64,000 bases of DNA from Methylobacterium adhaesivum. Its GTDB lineage: Bacteria > Pseudomonadota > Alphaproteobacteria > Rhizobiales > Beijerinckiaceae. Location: the NCBI RefSeq assembly GCF_022179065.1, contig NZ_BPQD01000003.1:62001-126000 (forward strand), in the 5' to 3' direction. Of the stretch, positions 9,527-25,835 are shown piece after piece (the stretch's first letter is position 1; the number at the start of each line of letters is the position of its first letter). The notes under the pieces were generated by a model. That model had not been told where the DNA came from, ran no database searches, and was given only the letters and a program-made list of their open reading frames with translations. Position numbers and translations under genes: made by a program.

Positions 9527-10302
9527 AGGTAGGCCTCCTGACGACCGGGGGTGGCGTAGAGGGTGCCGGCTCCGAAGAAGGCCATGATCCGCTCCTCCTC
9601 GTAAAGGGTCACGGAGTCCGGATCCGCGTGAGCGGGAATGTCGGCGAACTGGTGGGCGAGCAGGGCCTCGGTCTTCACCGTGCGGGTGAAGCGACCCGTG
9701 CGGCAGAAGGTGTTGGGCATCAGCACCCGCCGGCCGCCGGCTCCGAGTTCGACCTCGTAGTAACGGACCATCGATTCACCCCGGTCGACCCAGAGATCCG
9801 AGACGGTGCCGGCGGGCTGCCGGTCGGCGCCGAACACGGTCATGCCGATGGGATTCGGTCCGTCCTCGTGGACCACGAAGTGTTCGGCCACCCGCAGGGG
9901 CACGATGCGCTTGTCGCCGTCCCAGGTGCGGTCGTGGGAATTGTCGCGGTCGGCGAAGGAGCCGGGGCCGATCTGGTCGTGCATGCCGTCGGTCTCGGGC
10001 TCGAGGGGGGCGCCGGGCCAGACCTCGTGCTTGTGGCCGCGATAGTTCCAGGTGTTGGGGCCCTCCTGCGGCGGCGCGGTCTTCACCTTGCCGTCGGAGA
10101 GGCGGAAGAACTTCGGCGTCGGGATCAGGATCGGATCGGGCGAGGCGCGCCGACCGGCCGCCAGTCCCTCGGCTTCCAGGGGGTAACCCTCGCGGCGGTC
10201 CTCGCGGCGCAGGTAGAAGATCAGCCCGGCGAAGAAGATCCAGAACGCGTAGAGCACCACCTGCGCGACGTCGACGTAGCCCGTGATTTCACCTCTCGGC
10301 AT
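9523..10302 (-). CDS. puhA: Photosynthetic reaction centre H subunit
   Basis: The 259-residue H subunit caps the L/M reaction-centre core on the cytoplasmic side. It has a short periplasmic N-terminus (GEITGYVDVAQ), one membrane helix (VVLYAFWIFFAGLIFYLRRE, about residues 15-34) and a PRC-barrel-type cytoplasmic domain including DLWVDRGESMVRYYEVEL and MPNTFCRTG. ATG 10302 is preceded by GGGAG. A much longer in-frame opening exists to the right but reads as shadow sequence. Neighbours lhaA, puhB and puhC are all assembly factors for the same complex. The L and M genes (puf) are not in the window. Confidence 0.97.
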   Translation of the reverse strand: MPRGEITGYVDVAQVVLYAFWIFFAGLIFYLRREDRREGYPLEAEGLAAGRRASPDPILIPTPKFFRLSDGKVKTAPPQEGPNTWNYRGHKHEVWPGAPLEPETDGMHDQIGPGSFADRDNSHDRTWDGDKRIVPLRVAEHFVVHEDGPNPIGMTVFGADRQPAGTVSDLWVDRGESMVRYYEVELGAGGRRVLMPNTFCRTGRFTRTVKTEALLAHQFADIPAHADPDSVTLYEEERIMAFFGAGTLYATPGRQEAYL

Positions 10303-10319
10303 GGCGTGTCTCCCGGTTC

Positions 10320-11753
10320 TCAAACGGATGGGTTGGGCAGGGCCTGGCCTGCGTGCCCGGCGCGCCGCCGGGCGGCGGGGTCGCGGACCAGGGGGCCGAT
10401 GGCCACGAGGGTGGCGAACAGCAGGGCGATCTCGAGGTGGTAGACCATGAGGTAGCCGGTGGAGGGCTGGTTCATTCCCTCCCCCAGGGCGCCGGAGGTC
10501 GCGAGATACGAGCCGAGATCGCGCAGGATGCCGCTCGCCGCGATGGCGACACCGGCGGCACTCGCCTGCACGGCGCCCCAGGCGCCGAGCGCCAGCCCGG
10601 TCTCCTCCGGGCCGGCCTTCGCCATGGAGGCCGTCAGCGTGCCGTGGGCGAACAGGCCGCCGCCGAGGCCGATGAGGGTGACGCCCAGAGCGAAGAGCGG
10701 GATGGAATCGAGGGGCGCTGCGAAGATCACCGCCGAGAAGGCGAGGATGCCGGTGCCGGACCCGGCCGCCGCCACCCGGAAGGCGTCGCCGCCCCGGCCG
10801 AGCCAGCGCGCGGCGAGCAGCAGGCCGAGGCCGCCGCCGGCCGCCAGCATCGCGGTCAGCGCCGTGGTGGCCGCCACGGGCAGATGCAGGATCTGGCCGC
10901 CATAGGGCTCGAGCAGGATGTCCTGCATGGAGAAGGCGGCGGTGCCGAGCCCCGTGGCGACGAGGCGGCGGCGGGCAAGCCCGCTGTTGGCGTAGGCCGC
11001 CCAGGATTGCGAGAAGGTCCGGCGTGGGGCGTGCCGGTCGGTGCGGGAGGGATCGCGCGCCTCCTGCTTCCACAGGGCGATGCCGTTGAGCACGAGGGTG
11101 ACCACGGCCGCGCCCTGGATCACCTTGATGAGGCGCAAGGCCGAGAAGTCGGCAAGAAGCAGCCCGAACGCCACGGCGCTCACCAGCATGCCGACGAGCA
11201 GCATCACGCACAGGAGCGCCACCACCTTCGGGCGGACATGGGCGGGGGCGAGATCGGTGGCGAGCGCCAGACCCACGGTCTGGGTGGTGTGGAGGCCCGC
11301 CCCCACGAGGACGAAGGCGAGGGCCGCCGCCACGTGTCCGGGCCAGACCGGCCCGGTGGTGTCGCCCGACAGGATGAGGAGGGCGAAGGGCATGATGGCG
11401 AGCCCCCCGAACTGCAGCAGGGTGCCGAACCAGATGTAGGGCACCCGGCGCCAGCCGAGCACCGAGCGGTGTGTGTCGGAGCGAAAGCCCACCAGCGCCC
11501 GGAACGGCGCGAAGACGAGGGGCAGGGACAGCATCACGGCGACGATCCAGGCCGGCACGTCGAGTTCGACGATCATCACTCGGTTGAGGGTGCCGATGAG
11601 GAGCACGGCGGCCATGCCGACGGTGACCTGGAACAGGGCGAGGCGCAGCAGGCGCCCCAGGGGCAGCTCGGCGGTGGCCGCATCCGCGAAGGGCAGGAGG
11701 CCGGGTCCGAGGCGCATGAGGCCCCGGGCCATGGTGCCGCCGAGGCGGGTCAC
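10320..11753 (-). CDS. lhaA: LhaA, PucC-family light-harvesting 1 assembly protein
   Basis: A 477-residue, about 12-helix membrane protein of the BCD/PucC branch of the major facilitator fold. It is thought to deliver bacteriochlorophyll to, or assemble, LH1. Signatures include LFQVTVGMAAVLLIGTLNRV, VALLCVMLLVGMLVSA and SMQDILLEPYGG. GTG 11753 overlaps the bchM stop (GTGA) and has GAGAGGGG about eight bases upstream. Its place just before puhA matches the lhaA-puhA linkage of other purple bacteria. A paralogue of the same family is at 23266-24603. Confidence 0.93.
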   Translation of the reverse strand: MTRLGGTMARGLMRLGPGLLPFADAATAELPLGRLLRLALFQVTVGMAAVLLIGTLNRVMIVELDVPAWIVAVMLSLPLVFAPFRALVGFRSDTHRSVLGWRRVPYIWFGTLLQFGGLAIMPFALLILSGDTTGPVWPGHVAAALAFVLVGAGLHTTQTVGLALATDLAPAHVRPKVVALLCVMLLVGMLVSAVAFGLLLADFSALRLIKVIQGAAVVTLVLNGIALWKQEARDPSRTDRHAPRRTFSQSWAAYANSGLARRRLVATGLGTAAFSMQDILLEPYGGQILHLPVAATTALTAMLAAGGGLGLLLAARWLGRGGDAFRVAAAGSGTGILAFSAVIFAAPLDSIPLFALGVTLIGLGGGLFAHGTLTASMAKAGPEETGLALGAWGAVQASAAGVAIAASGILRDLGSYLATSGALGEGMNQPSTGYLMVYHLEIALLFATLVAIGPLVRDPAARRRAGHAGQALPNPSV

Positions 11754-12475
11754 CGCGTGCCCCTCTCGTCCGTGGACCGGCGGGTCAGCGCGAAGGCCTG
11801 CGACAGGTAGAACGCGCTGTTGACCCGGTGCGTCCGCGCGAGGGTGAAGGCGCCGAGGACCGGTTCGGTGGCGACCCGGCGGCGCAAGGTTCCTTCCGCC
11901 ACGGGCACGATGGCGGGCGCCCGGTCGGCGCGGGGAAAGGCGCGGCCGGTCCAGTGCATGAGGGTGAGCAGCGGCGTGCGCGGCGCCACGGTGAACACCA
12001 CCGAGCCGTCCGTCCGCAGGGACAGTTCGGCCAGCGCCCGGACGATGTCGGGGGTGGCGTAATGGATCAGCGAATCCATCGCCACCACGTGGTCGAAGCG
12101 CCCGAGGGAGGTGTCGAGCATGCAGCCGACGCGAAAGTCGATGCGGGCCGCCTCGGGGCATTCGGCGAGGCGTTCGCGGGCGAGGCCGACGAGCTTCGGC
12201 GAGACGTCGATGGCGACCACCTCGGCGCCGCGCCGCGCCGCCTCGAGGCTGAGCGCCCCGGTGCCGCAGCCGGCATCGAGGATGCGCCGGCCGGTGAGGT
12301 CTTGCGGCAGCCACGACAGGAGGGTCTCCCGCATGGCGTCGCGTCCGGCCCGCACGGTGGCGCGGATCTTCGACACCGGCGCGTCGGAGGTGAGGCGCGC
12401 CCAGGCGTCGACGGCCGTGCGGTCGAAGTATTGGGTGAGCTGTGAGCGGCGGGTCGCGTAGGTGGTGCTGGTCAT
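11750..12475 (-). CDS. bchM: Mg-protoporphyrin IX methyltransferase
   Basis: SAM-dependent methyltransferase (241 residues) converting Mg-protoporphyrin IX to its monomethyl ester, the substrate of AcsF. It shows the SAM motif I ILDAGCGTGALSLEAARRG, followed by VVAIDVSPKLV and FDHVVAMDSLIHY, with the C-terminal YLSQAFALTR region seen in BchM. ATG 12475 has GAGGG upstream; an in-frame TTG at 12490 is possible but less likely. It lies between bchL and lhaA in the superoperon. Confidence 0.94.
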   Translation of the reverse strand: MTSTTYATRRSQLTQYFDRTAVDAWARLTSDAPVSKIRATVRAGRDAMRETLLSWLPQDLTGRRILDAGCGTGALSLEAARRGAEVVAIDVSPKLVGLARERLAECPEAARIDFRVGCMLDTSLGRFDHVVAMDSLIHYATPDIVRALAELSLRTDGSVVFTVAPRTPLLTLMHWTGRAFPRADRAPAIVPVAEGTLRRRVATEPVLGAFTLARTHRVNSAFYLSQAFALTRRSTDERGTR

Positions 12476-12486
12476 GGCGCGCGCCC

Positions 12487-17112
<4,626 letters not shown>

Positions 17113-17138
<26 letters not shown>

Positions 17139-18672
17139 CGTACAGCGTCTCGACGGTGATGCGGGAGAGGGCGCGCTCGCGAGCGAACCGTTCGGTGTTG
17201 GCGCGGGCCTTCGCCCGCACGAAGAACGGGATCTTCTTGAGTTCCTTCTCGGCCGAAGCCTCCCAGGCGGCCACGATGCCCTCGGGTGGCACGGGAACCG
17301 GTGGCGGGGTGATGGTTTTGGCGGGCGCGTCCGGTCCCGCCCCATGCCGGGCGAGGTGCGAGGGCGCGGCGCCGTCGTGGAACTCGGCATCGTCGCGGAA
17401 CATGCCCAGCAGGTGCTCCTCCAGCCCCATCATCAGGGGGTGGACGAGGGTGTCGAACAGGACGTTGGCGCCCTCGAACCCCATCTGCGGCGAGTGCCGG
17501 GCGGGGAAATCCTGCACGTGCATCGGTGCCGAGATCACCGCGCAGGGGATGCCGAGGCGCTTGGCAACGTGACGCTCCATCTGGGTGCCGAGAACGAGTT
17601 CGGCCCCCGCTGCCTGGATCGCTGCCTCGACGTCGAGGTAATCGTCGGTGATCGTCGCCTCGATGCCGTGCAGCGCCGCTTCCGCCCGCACCTCCCGGGC
17701 GAATTCACGGGTGTAGGTGCCGAGCCCCACCACCTTGAAGCCGAGTTCCCCGGCCGCGACCCGCGCGATGGCGAGCGCATGGGTGGCGTCGCCGAAGATG
17801 AAGACCCGCTTGCCGGTGAGGTAGGTCGAATCGACGGAACGCGAATACCAGGGGAGCCGCGAGGGCGCGCCGGCGAGAATCGGGGCCGGATCGACGCCGG
17901 CCAGGGTCGCAACCTCCTCGACGAAGCGGATTGTGGCGCCGACCCCGATGGGCACGGTCTCGACCATGGGCTGGCCGAAGGTTTTCTGGAGGTGCTGGGC
18001 CGCCGCCCGGGCGATCTCGGGGTAGAGCACGACGTTGAAATCGGCGGCCCCCAGGCGCCCGAGATCGGCGGGGCTCGCGCCCCAGGGAGCGACGACGTTC
18101 ACCGCGATGCCGAGCGCCGCCAGGAGCTTCTCGATCTCGACGAGATCGTCGCGATGCCGGAAGCCGAGCGCCGTCGGGCCGAGGATGTTGCAGGTGGGGC
18201 GTCGACCCTCGCGGGAGGTAAGCTGGGGCTTGGGACCGGCCAAAGCGCGCACGAGCCGATAGAAGGTCTCGGAGGCGCCCCAGTTCTCCTTCTTCTGGTA
18301 AGCCGGGAGTTCGAGGGGGATCACGGGGATCGGCAGGGCCAGCGCCCGGGCGAGTCCGCCGGGATCGTCCTGGATCAACTCCGCCGTGCACGAGGCTCCG
18401 ACGATCATCGCCTCGGGCCGGAATCGCTCGTAGGCGGCCGAGACGGCGTCCTGGAAGATCGCCGCGGTGTCGGCCCCGAGGTCGCGGGCCTGGAAGGTGG
18501 TGTAGGTCACGGGCGGGCGGGCGTCGCGCCGCTCGATCATGGTGAACAGGAGATCGGCGTAGGTGTCGCCCTGGGGCGCATGCAGCACGTAGTGCAGGCC
18601 CCGCATGGCGGTGGCGATCCGCATGGCGCCGATATGGGGCGGGCCCTCGTAGGTCCAGAGCGTCAGCTGCAT
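17113..18672 (-). CDS. bchB: Light-independent protochlorophyllide reductase subunit B
   Basis: The 519-residue B subunit of the BchN-BchB catalytic component, homologous to nitrogenase NifK. The N-terminus [18 protein letters not shown] and motifs [19 protein letters not shown] (Cys for the NB cluster), [17 protein letters not shown] and [15 protein letters not shown] are typical. After residue about 430 comes a Pro-rich linker, then the small C-terminal BchB-type domain containing [12 protein letters not shown]. It starts five bases after the bchN stop and overlaps bchH. Confidence 0.97.
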
Positions 18673-18677
18673 GGCCT

Positions 18678-20765
<2,088 letters not shown>

Positions 20766-21650
20766 ATGGATGAGATGAGGCAGTGTTCGGAAGGCTTCGC
20801 TTACGACACGTCCTGTGCCGAGATGTCGGACCTGTGCGAATCCGCTGTCGCCGCGAACCACCGCTCGGTCGACCGCGATGCGCGTTGGGGGGACGAGCTC
20901 GTCCGCCTCGTCGAAGCCGAGATCATTCCCCGGTTGATGATCGCCCACCGGCCCGGAACCAAGGCGGAATCCGGAATTATTTCTCTGGACGCGGCGAAGA
21001 TTGACGCCTTCTGTGCCCTCATGCTGGCGCCCGCCGGAGAGTCGGTCGAGGTCCGCATCGCCGCCCTGATCGACCAGGGGTTCACCCCCGAAAACCTCAT
21101 CCTCGACCTCCTCGCCCCCACGGCGCGTCACCTCGGTGTCCTCTGGGAGGAGGACCTGTGCGATTTCGCTGAGGTCACCGTGGCCATGGGGCGCCTCCAA
21201 CGGGTCATGCACGAGATCACCCGCCGCTTCGGTGGCGAGACTCCGCAGCACCGGCATGGGCGCAGTATCCTGCTGATGCCGTGTCCGGGTGAAGCGCACA
21301 GCTTCGGCCTCGCGGTGGTCGAGCAACTGTTCCGCGATGCCGGGTGGGACGTCACCAGCACCCTGCGCGATCCCGAGATGGATCCGCTCCAGAGGATCCG
21401 GACGACGTGGTTCGACATGGTCGGCGTGTCTCTCGCCTGCGAGACACTGCTGCCGAACCTCGTGGGCGCCGTGAGTGTTCTGCGACGCCATTCGCAGAAT
21501 CGCGCCGTTCGTGTCATGGTCGGTGGACCGGTCTTCACGGCCGATCCAGATTCTTGCAAATGCGTCGGTGCGGATGCAACCGCAGGTGACGCCCGCCACG
21601 CGATCAGCATTGCCGAAAGCTTGCTTGATCTTCCGGCTCGACCCTGCTGA
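20766..21650 (+). CDS. ppaA: AerR/PpaA-type cobalamin-binding antirepressor
   Basis: A 294-residue regulator of the AerR/PpaA family, which binds B12 and modulates PpsR/CrtJ in purple bacteria. An N-terminal helical cap domain (about residues 40-150) is followed by a B12-binding Rossmann domain opening SILLMPCPGEAHSFGL. The motif Glu-Ala-His178-Ser-Phe-Gly resembles the D/ExHxxG lower-ligand motif. Later MVGVSLACETLLPN and VRVMVGGPVFT complete the fold. ATG 20766 has GGGAG six bases upstream. It lies directly before ppsR, the conserved partner arrangement. Confidence 0.88.
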   Translation: MDEMRQCSEGFAYDTSCAEMSDLCESAVAANHRSVDRDARWGDELVRLVEAEIIPRLMIAHRPGTKAESGIISLDAAKIDAFCALMLAPAGESVEVRIAALIDQGFTPENLILDLLAPTARHLGVLWEEDLCDFAEVTVAMGRLQRVMHEITRRFGGETPQHRHGRSILLMPCPGEAHSFGLAVVEQLFRDAGWDVTSTLRDPEMDPLQRIRTTWFDMVGVSLACETLLPNLVGAVSVLRRHSQNRAVRVMVGGPVFTADPDSCKCVGADATAGDARHAISIAESLLDLPARPC

Positions 21651-21685
21651 AAGACCCGCCCGACCACATCACGACGTGGTGCACC

Positions 21686-23140
21686 TTGAACAGCCTGGCG
21701 CTTCCTGCCGCGAGTGGCGCATTCGCGGCGCTTCACGAGACCCTCGGTCCCCTCGACGCGCAGGCCGCCGGGCTCCTGGTCGCGGCCGCGACGGATCTGT
21801 CCCTCGTGATCGACGCCGATGGCGTGATCCGAGATGCCGCCTTCGGCGGGAGCGATCTCGTGGGCGAGGGCTGCGAGACCTGGCTTGGCCGGCCCTGGGC
21901 CGACACCGTCACCGTTGAGAGCCGCCCGAAGATCGCCGCCCTCCTCAGGGATGCCGCTCCGGGTTCGGTGACCCGCTGGCGTCAGGTCAATCACATGTCG
22001 GCCACGGGCATCGACCTGCCCGTCCGCTACGCTGCCATGCGTCTGAAGGACGATGGTCCGATCATCGTCCTCGGTCGCAATCTCCGGGCGATGGCCTCCC
22101 TCCAGCGGACCCTGGCCGAGACGCAGCAGGCCCTGGAGCGCGACTACCTGCGCATGCGGGGGGCCGAGACCCGCTATCGCCTGCTGTTCCAGCTCGGGGC
22201 CGAGCCGGTCCTCGTGGTCGATGCCGCGACGCGGCGGGTCACGGAGGTCAATCCGGCCGCCGCGCGCCTCCTGGGCAAGGCCGACAAACGCATCGTCGGC
22301 TCCGACGCCGTCGATCTGTTCGACGCGGCCAGCACACGAGATATCGAATCCCTGTTCGCCGGCCTGCGGGTCACGGGCCAGGCGAGCGATCTCGAGGCCC
22401 ATCTCGGCCACGGGCGTGGTCCCGTGCGGCTCTCGGCCTCCCTGTTCCGCCAAGAGAGCACCACGAGCGTGCTCCTGCGCCTGGCATCGGGTCCGGACCC
22501 GGCCGCCGATGCCGGTCCGGGACGGTTGAGCGCCGGCACTCTGGACGTCCTGCGCAACCTGCCCGAAGGCTTCGTGGTCACCGATCCGGCGCGGCGGATC
22601 CTCGTCGCCAATCCGGCTTTCCTCGATCTCGCGCAACTCGCCACCGAGGAGCAGGTGCGCGGCGAACCCCTCGACCGCTGGCTCGGCCGCGACGAGACCG
22701 AGGTCGCCGCCCTGTTCTCCACCCTGGCGCAGCACGGTTCGGTCCGGCACTACGCCACGGGCTTTCGCGGCGAGTACGGGGCCCTGGAGGACATCGAGGT
22801 CGCTGCCGTCGCGGTGCAGGGCGGAGCCCAGCCGTGTCTCGGCTTCACCATCCGGGCCGTGCCGCGCCGGGCCGCGCCGGCGGCGTCCGGCGGGCACGAG
22901 CTGCCGCGATCCGTCGAGCAGATGACGGAACTCGTCGGGCGGGTCTCCATGAAGAACCTCGTGCGGGAATCCACGGACCTCATCGAGCGCCTGTGCATCG
23001 AGGCGGCCCTGCGCATCACCCGCGATAACCGCGCCTCGGCCGCCGAGATGCTCGGCCTCAGCCGCCAGGGGCTCTACGCCAAGCTGCGCCGCTATGGGAT
23101 CGGCGACCTCGATGGACCGGAATCCACGGACGAAGCGTGA
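21686..23140 (+). CDS. ppsR: Photosynthesis gene repressor PpsR/CrtJ
   Basis: A 484-residue aerobic repressor of bch, crt and puc-type genes. PAS-type sensor domains occupy about residues 25-135, 165-275 and 285-400, and a Fis-type helix-turn-helix ends the protein (NRASAAEMLGLSRQGLYAKL, about 447-466). Cys437 lies just before the helix-turn-helix, near where the redox-active Cys of CrtJ/PpsR is described; equivalence is my inference. The start is a TTG at 21686, 35 bases after aerR; no nearby in-frame ATG exists. Predicted targets are the TGT-N12-ACA sites in this window. Confidence 0.93.
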   Translation: MNSLALPAASGAFAALHETLGPLDAQAAGLLVAAATDLSLVIDADGVIRDAAFGGSDLVGEGCETWLGRPWADTVTVESRPKIAALLRDAAPGSVTRWRQVNHMSATGIDLPVRYAAMRLKDDGPIIVLGRNLRAMASLQRTLAETQQALERDYLRMRGAETRYRLLFQLGAEPVLVVDAATRRVTEVNPAAARLLGKADKRIVGSDAVDLFDAASTRDIESLFAGLRVTGQASDLEAHLGHGRGPVRLSASLFRQESTTSVLLRLASGPDPAADAGPGRLSAGTLDVLRNLPEGFVVTDPARRILVANPAFLDLAQLATEEQVRGEPLDRWLGRDETEVAALFSTLAQHGSVRHYATGFRGEYGALEDIEVAAVAVQGGAQPCLGFTIRAVPRRAAPAASGGHELPRSVEQMTELVGRVSMKNLVRESTDLIERLCIEAALRITRDNRASAAEMLGLSRQGLYAKLRRYGIGDLDGPESTDEA

Positions 23141-23168
23141 AGCTTCGGCGAACCGACGATTCCGTGAT

Positions 23169-23186
23169 TGTAAATCAAACTTGACA
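23169..23186. promoter_or_regulatory. Candidate PpsR/CrtJ operator before the PucC-family gene and bchP
   Basis: Exact TGT-N12-ACA match (TGTAAATCAAACTTGACA) 79 bases upstream of the gene at 23266. The right half contains TTGACA, a -35-like hexamer, but no good -10 lies 16-18 bases further on. The site is just after ppsR, so PpsR may control the downstream pigment genes from here. Confidence 0.65.
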
Positions 23187-23265
23187 CGTAGGAGTGTCGT
23201 TTACTAGCGTTCTTCTGGCGACGAGCCTTCCGTGGATCGTCCGATGGCGCCAGGAGGCCCGGTGA

Positions 23266-24603
23266 ATGACACCGTTCGCGTTCAGCTGGTGGCAGATCGT
23301 TCGTCTCGGTCTCGTCCAGACCGCCCTCGGAGCCGTCGTGGTCCTCATGACCTCGACCCTCAACCGCGTGATGGTGGTGGAACTCGCGCTGCCGGCCATC
23401 GTCCCGGGCGGCCTCGTCGGACTGCATTACGCCGTGCAGATCCTGCGTCCGCGTTGGGGTTACGGCTCGGACGTTCACGGCCGGCGCACCCCCTGGATCG
23501 TCGGCGGCATGGCGGCCCTGGCTCTCGGCGGTTTCGGGGCCGCCGTCGCCACGGCCCTCGCGGAGGTGCATCTTGCCGCCGGCATGGCTTTGGCAGTCTT
23601 GTCCTTCCTCACCGTCGGGATGGGGGCGGGCGCCGCCGGCACCTCGCTGCTCGTGCTGCTCGCCACCGGGGTCGAGGACCGCCGCCGGGGGGCGGCCGCC
23701 ACGATCGTCTGGGTGATGATGATCGCGGGCTTCGCCATCACGGCGCCGCTCGCCGGGCACTTCCTCGATCCCTTCTCCGGGGGGCGGCTCGTGACCGTCT
23801 CCGGCACGGTGTCGGTCCTCGCGTTCCTCGTCGCTGCCCTGGCCGTGCGGGGCATCGAGCCGACCCGATCGGGGGGGGACGCACGGCAGGCCGAGGCGAA
23901 GAAGCCGTTCCGGGAGGTCCTCGCTAGGGTCTGGTCCGAGCCGGCCTCGCGCCGCTTCACCGTGTTCATCTTCGTCGCCATGCTGGCCTACTCGGCACAG
24001 GAACTCATCCTCGAGCCCTTCGCCGGCCTCGTCTTCGCGATGACCCCGGGGGGGACCACGAAGCTCGCCGGGCTCCAGCACGGCGGCGTGCTCGCCGGCA
24101 TGCTGCTGGTGGCGGGGCTCACCATGGGGATCGGCGGCCCTCTCCTCGGTTCCCTCAAGATGTGGACGGCTTTGGGCTGCGTCGGCTCGGGCGGCGCACT
24201 CCTCGCCATCGCGGGCGGCGGCATCGCGGGTCCCGACTTTCCGCTTCGCGGCGCCGTCTTCGCCCTCGGCCTCTGCAACGGCATCTTCGCGGTTGCCGCC
24301 ATCGGTTCGATGATGGGTCTCGCGGGAGCCGGCGGCGAGGCCGAGCGCGGCACCCGCATGGGGGTGTGGGGCGCGGCGCAAGGGGTGGCCTTCGGCACCG
24401 GCGGCGTCCTCGGCACCGTCGCGGTGGATGCCGCCCGCCTCGTCCTGCCGCCGGTCCACGCCTATGGCAGCGTGTTCGCGGCGGAAGCCGCGCTGTTCCT
24501 CGTCGGCGCCGTCCTCGCCCTGCGCATCGCCCATGCCCCGGCGCCGTCCGGCGCCCGCCGCATCAAGCTCGCCCTGTTCGCTCCGCGCCTGTCCATGAGG
24601 TGA
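23266..24603 (+). CDS. PucC/Bch2-family pigment carrier or assembly protein
   Basis: A 445-residue, about 12-helix membrane protein of the BCD/PucC family, paralogous to lhaA. It shares the early motif VLMTSTLNRVMVVEL, the loop RPRWGYGSDVHGRRTPWI and SAQELILEPFAGLVF. In purple bacteria the relative next to bchP (orf428/bch2) is linked to bacteriochlorophyll delivery or LH assembly. AGGAGG precedes ATG 23266 by eight bases. The stop overlaps the bchP start (TGATG). bchG, which often precedes this pair, is absent here. Confidence 0.88.
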   Translation: MTPFAFSWWQIVRLGLVQTALGAVVVLMTSTLNRVMVVELALPAIVPGGLVGLHYAVQILRPRWGYGSDVHGRRTPWIVGGMAALALGGFGAAVATALAEVHLAAGMALAVLSFLTVGMGAGAAGTSLLVLLATGVEDRRRGAAATIVWVMMIAGFAITAPLAGHFLDPFSGGRLVTVSGTVSVLAFLVAALAVRGIEPTRSGGDARQAEAKKPFREVLARVWSEPASRRFTVFIFVAMLAYSAQELILEPFAGLVFAMTPGGTTKLAGLQHGGVLAGMLLVAGLTMGIGGPLLGSLKMWTALGCVGSGGALLAIAGGGIAGPDFPLRGAVFALGLCNGIFAVAAIGSMMGLAGAGGEAERGTRMGVWGAAQGVAFGTGGVLGTVAVDAARLVLPPVHAYGSVFAAEAALFLVGAVLALRIAHAPAPSGARRIKLALFAPRLSMR

Positions 24604-25835
24604 TGCCCATGTCCGAGGTAAGCCCCCGATCCGACGTGAGACCCCTGTCCAACGTGTCCGAACCTGAGGTCTTCGACGTGGTGGTGGTGGGCGGCGGTCC
24701 CGCCGGAGCCACCGCCGCCACCGATCTCGCCCGTGCCGGGCGGCGGGTGCTGCTCCTCGACAAGCCGGGCCGGATCAAGCCCTGCGGCGGCGCGATCCCC
24801 CCGCGCCTGATCCGCGACTTCGCCATCCCCGACAGCCTCCTCGTCGCCAAGATCAGGTCGGCCCGGATGGTCTCGCCGGGGGATCGGCGGGTCGATATGC
24901 CCATCGGCGACGGATTCGTCGGCATGGTCGACCGCGAGCATTTCGATCCATGGTTGCGCAACCGGGCCGTTCTGGCCGGAGCGGACCTGCGGGCGGCGAC
25001 CTTCGAGCGGATCGTGCGCGATGCCGAAGGGGTCGCTACGGTCCATTACCGCCAGGACGCCACGGCCCGCCAAGCCCGCGCCCGGCTCGTCATCGGGGCC
25101 GACGGAGCGAGCTCCCCCGTCGGGCGCGCGGAGATCCCGGGCCACGCCGCGATGAAGCAGGTCTTCGCCTATCACGAGATCGTCCGTGTGCCGCCCGAGG
25201 GGGGCGGTGTCGAGGCGACGCGCTGCGACGTCTATTATCAGGGCAAGCTCTCGCCGGATTTCTACGCCTGGGTCTTTCCCCACGGCGATACCGTCAGCAT
25301 CGGCACGGGCAGTGCCCGCAAGGGATTTTCCCTGCGCAGCGCCATCCGGGATCTGCGCGCGTCCACCGGCCTCGACGCCGGACAGACGGTGCGCCGGGAA
25401 GGCGCGCCCCTCCCCCTCAAGCCCCTGCGCAAGTGGGACAACGGACGCGACGTGCTGCTGACGGGCGACGCCGCCGGCCTCGTCGCCCCGGCCTCCGGCG
25501 AGGGGATCTACTACGCGATGTTGGGCGGGCGCCTCGCCGCCGAGGCGGCCGAGCACTTTCTCGTGACGGGCAAGGTGTCGGCCCTGGCGCTTGCACGGAA
25601 GAAATTCATGCGCCTGCACGGGCGGGTCTTCTTCATCCTGCGCATCATGCAGGGGGTCTGGTACCGCAACGATCCCCTGCGCGAGCGCTTCGTCTCCATC
25701 TGCCGCGACAAGGACGTCCAGCAGCTGACGTGGGATTCCTACATGAACAAGGAGCTCGTCCGGGCCAAGCCCGTCGCGCATCTGCGGATCTTCTTCAAGG
25801 ACCTCGCGCACCTGTTCCGGTGGGTGTCGCCGTAA
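24603..25835 (+). CDS. bchP: Geranylgeranyl diphosphate/bacteriochlorophyll reductase
   Basis: FAD-dependent reductase (410 residues) that saturates the geranylgeranyl tail of bacteriochlorophyll to phytyl. The FAD motif VVVVGGGPAGATAATDLARAG is preceded by about 25 variable residues. Family motifs KPCGGAIPPRL, LLTGDAAGLVAPASGEGIYY and the C-terminal NKELVRAKPVAHLRIF are present. ATG 24603 overlaps the previous stop by one base, and ATG 24609 is an alternative. Its own stop overlaps the tspO start (TAATG), pointing to one transcript. Confidence 0.95.
   Translation: MPMSEVSPRSDVRPLSNVSEPEVFDVVVVGGGPAGATAATDLARAGRRVLLLDKPGRIKPCGGAIPPRLIRDFAIPDSLLVAKIRSARMVSPGDRRVDMPIGDGFVGMVDREHFDPWLRNRAVLAGADLRAATFERIVRDAEGVATVHYRQDATARQARARLVIGADGASSPVGRAEIPGHAAMKQVFAYHEIVRVPPEGGGVEATRCDVYYQGKLSPDFYAWVFPHGDTVSIGTGSARKGFSLRSAIRDLRASTGLDAGQTVRREGAPLPLKPLRKWDNGRDVLLTGDAAGLVAPASGEGIYYAMLGGRLAAEAAEHFLVTGKVSALALARKKFMRLHGRVFFILRIMQGVWYRNDPLRERFVSICRDKDVQQLTWDSYMNKELVRAKPVAHLRIFFKDLAHLFRWVSP

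Noticed and set aside
9523-11211. Very long in-frame opening upstream of puhA
   Set aside because: The extension is antiparallel shadow of lhaA with Arg/Pro/His-rich sequence; PuhA homology begins exactly at ATG 10302.
23181-23210. Simple sigma-70 promoter starting with TTGACA before the PucC-family gene
   Set aside because: No acceptable -10 at 16-18 bases; the hexamer is better explained as half of the PpsR palindrome.
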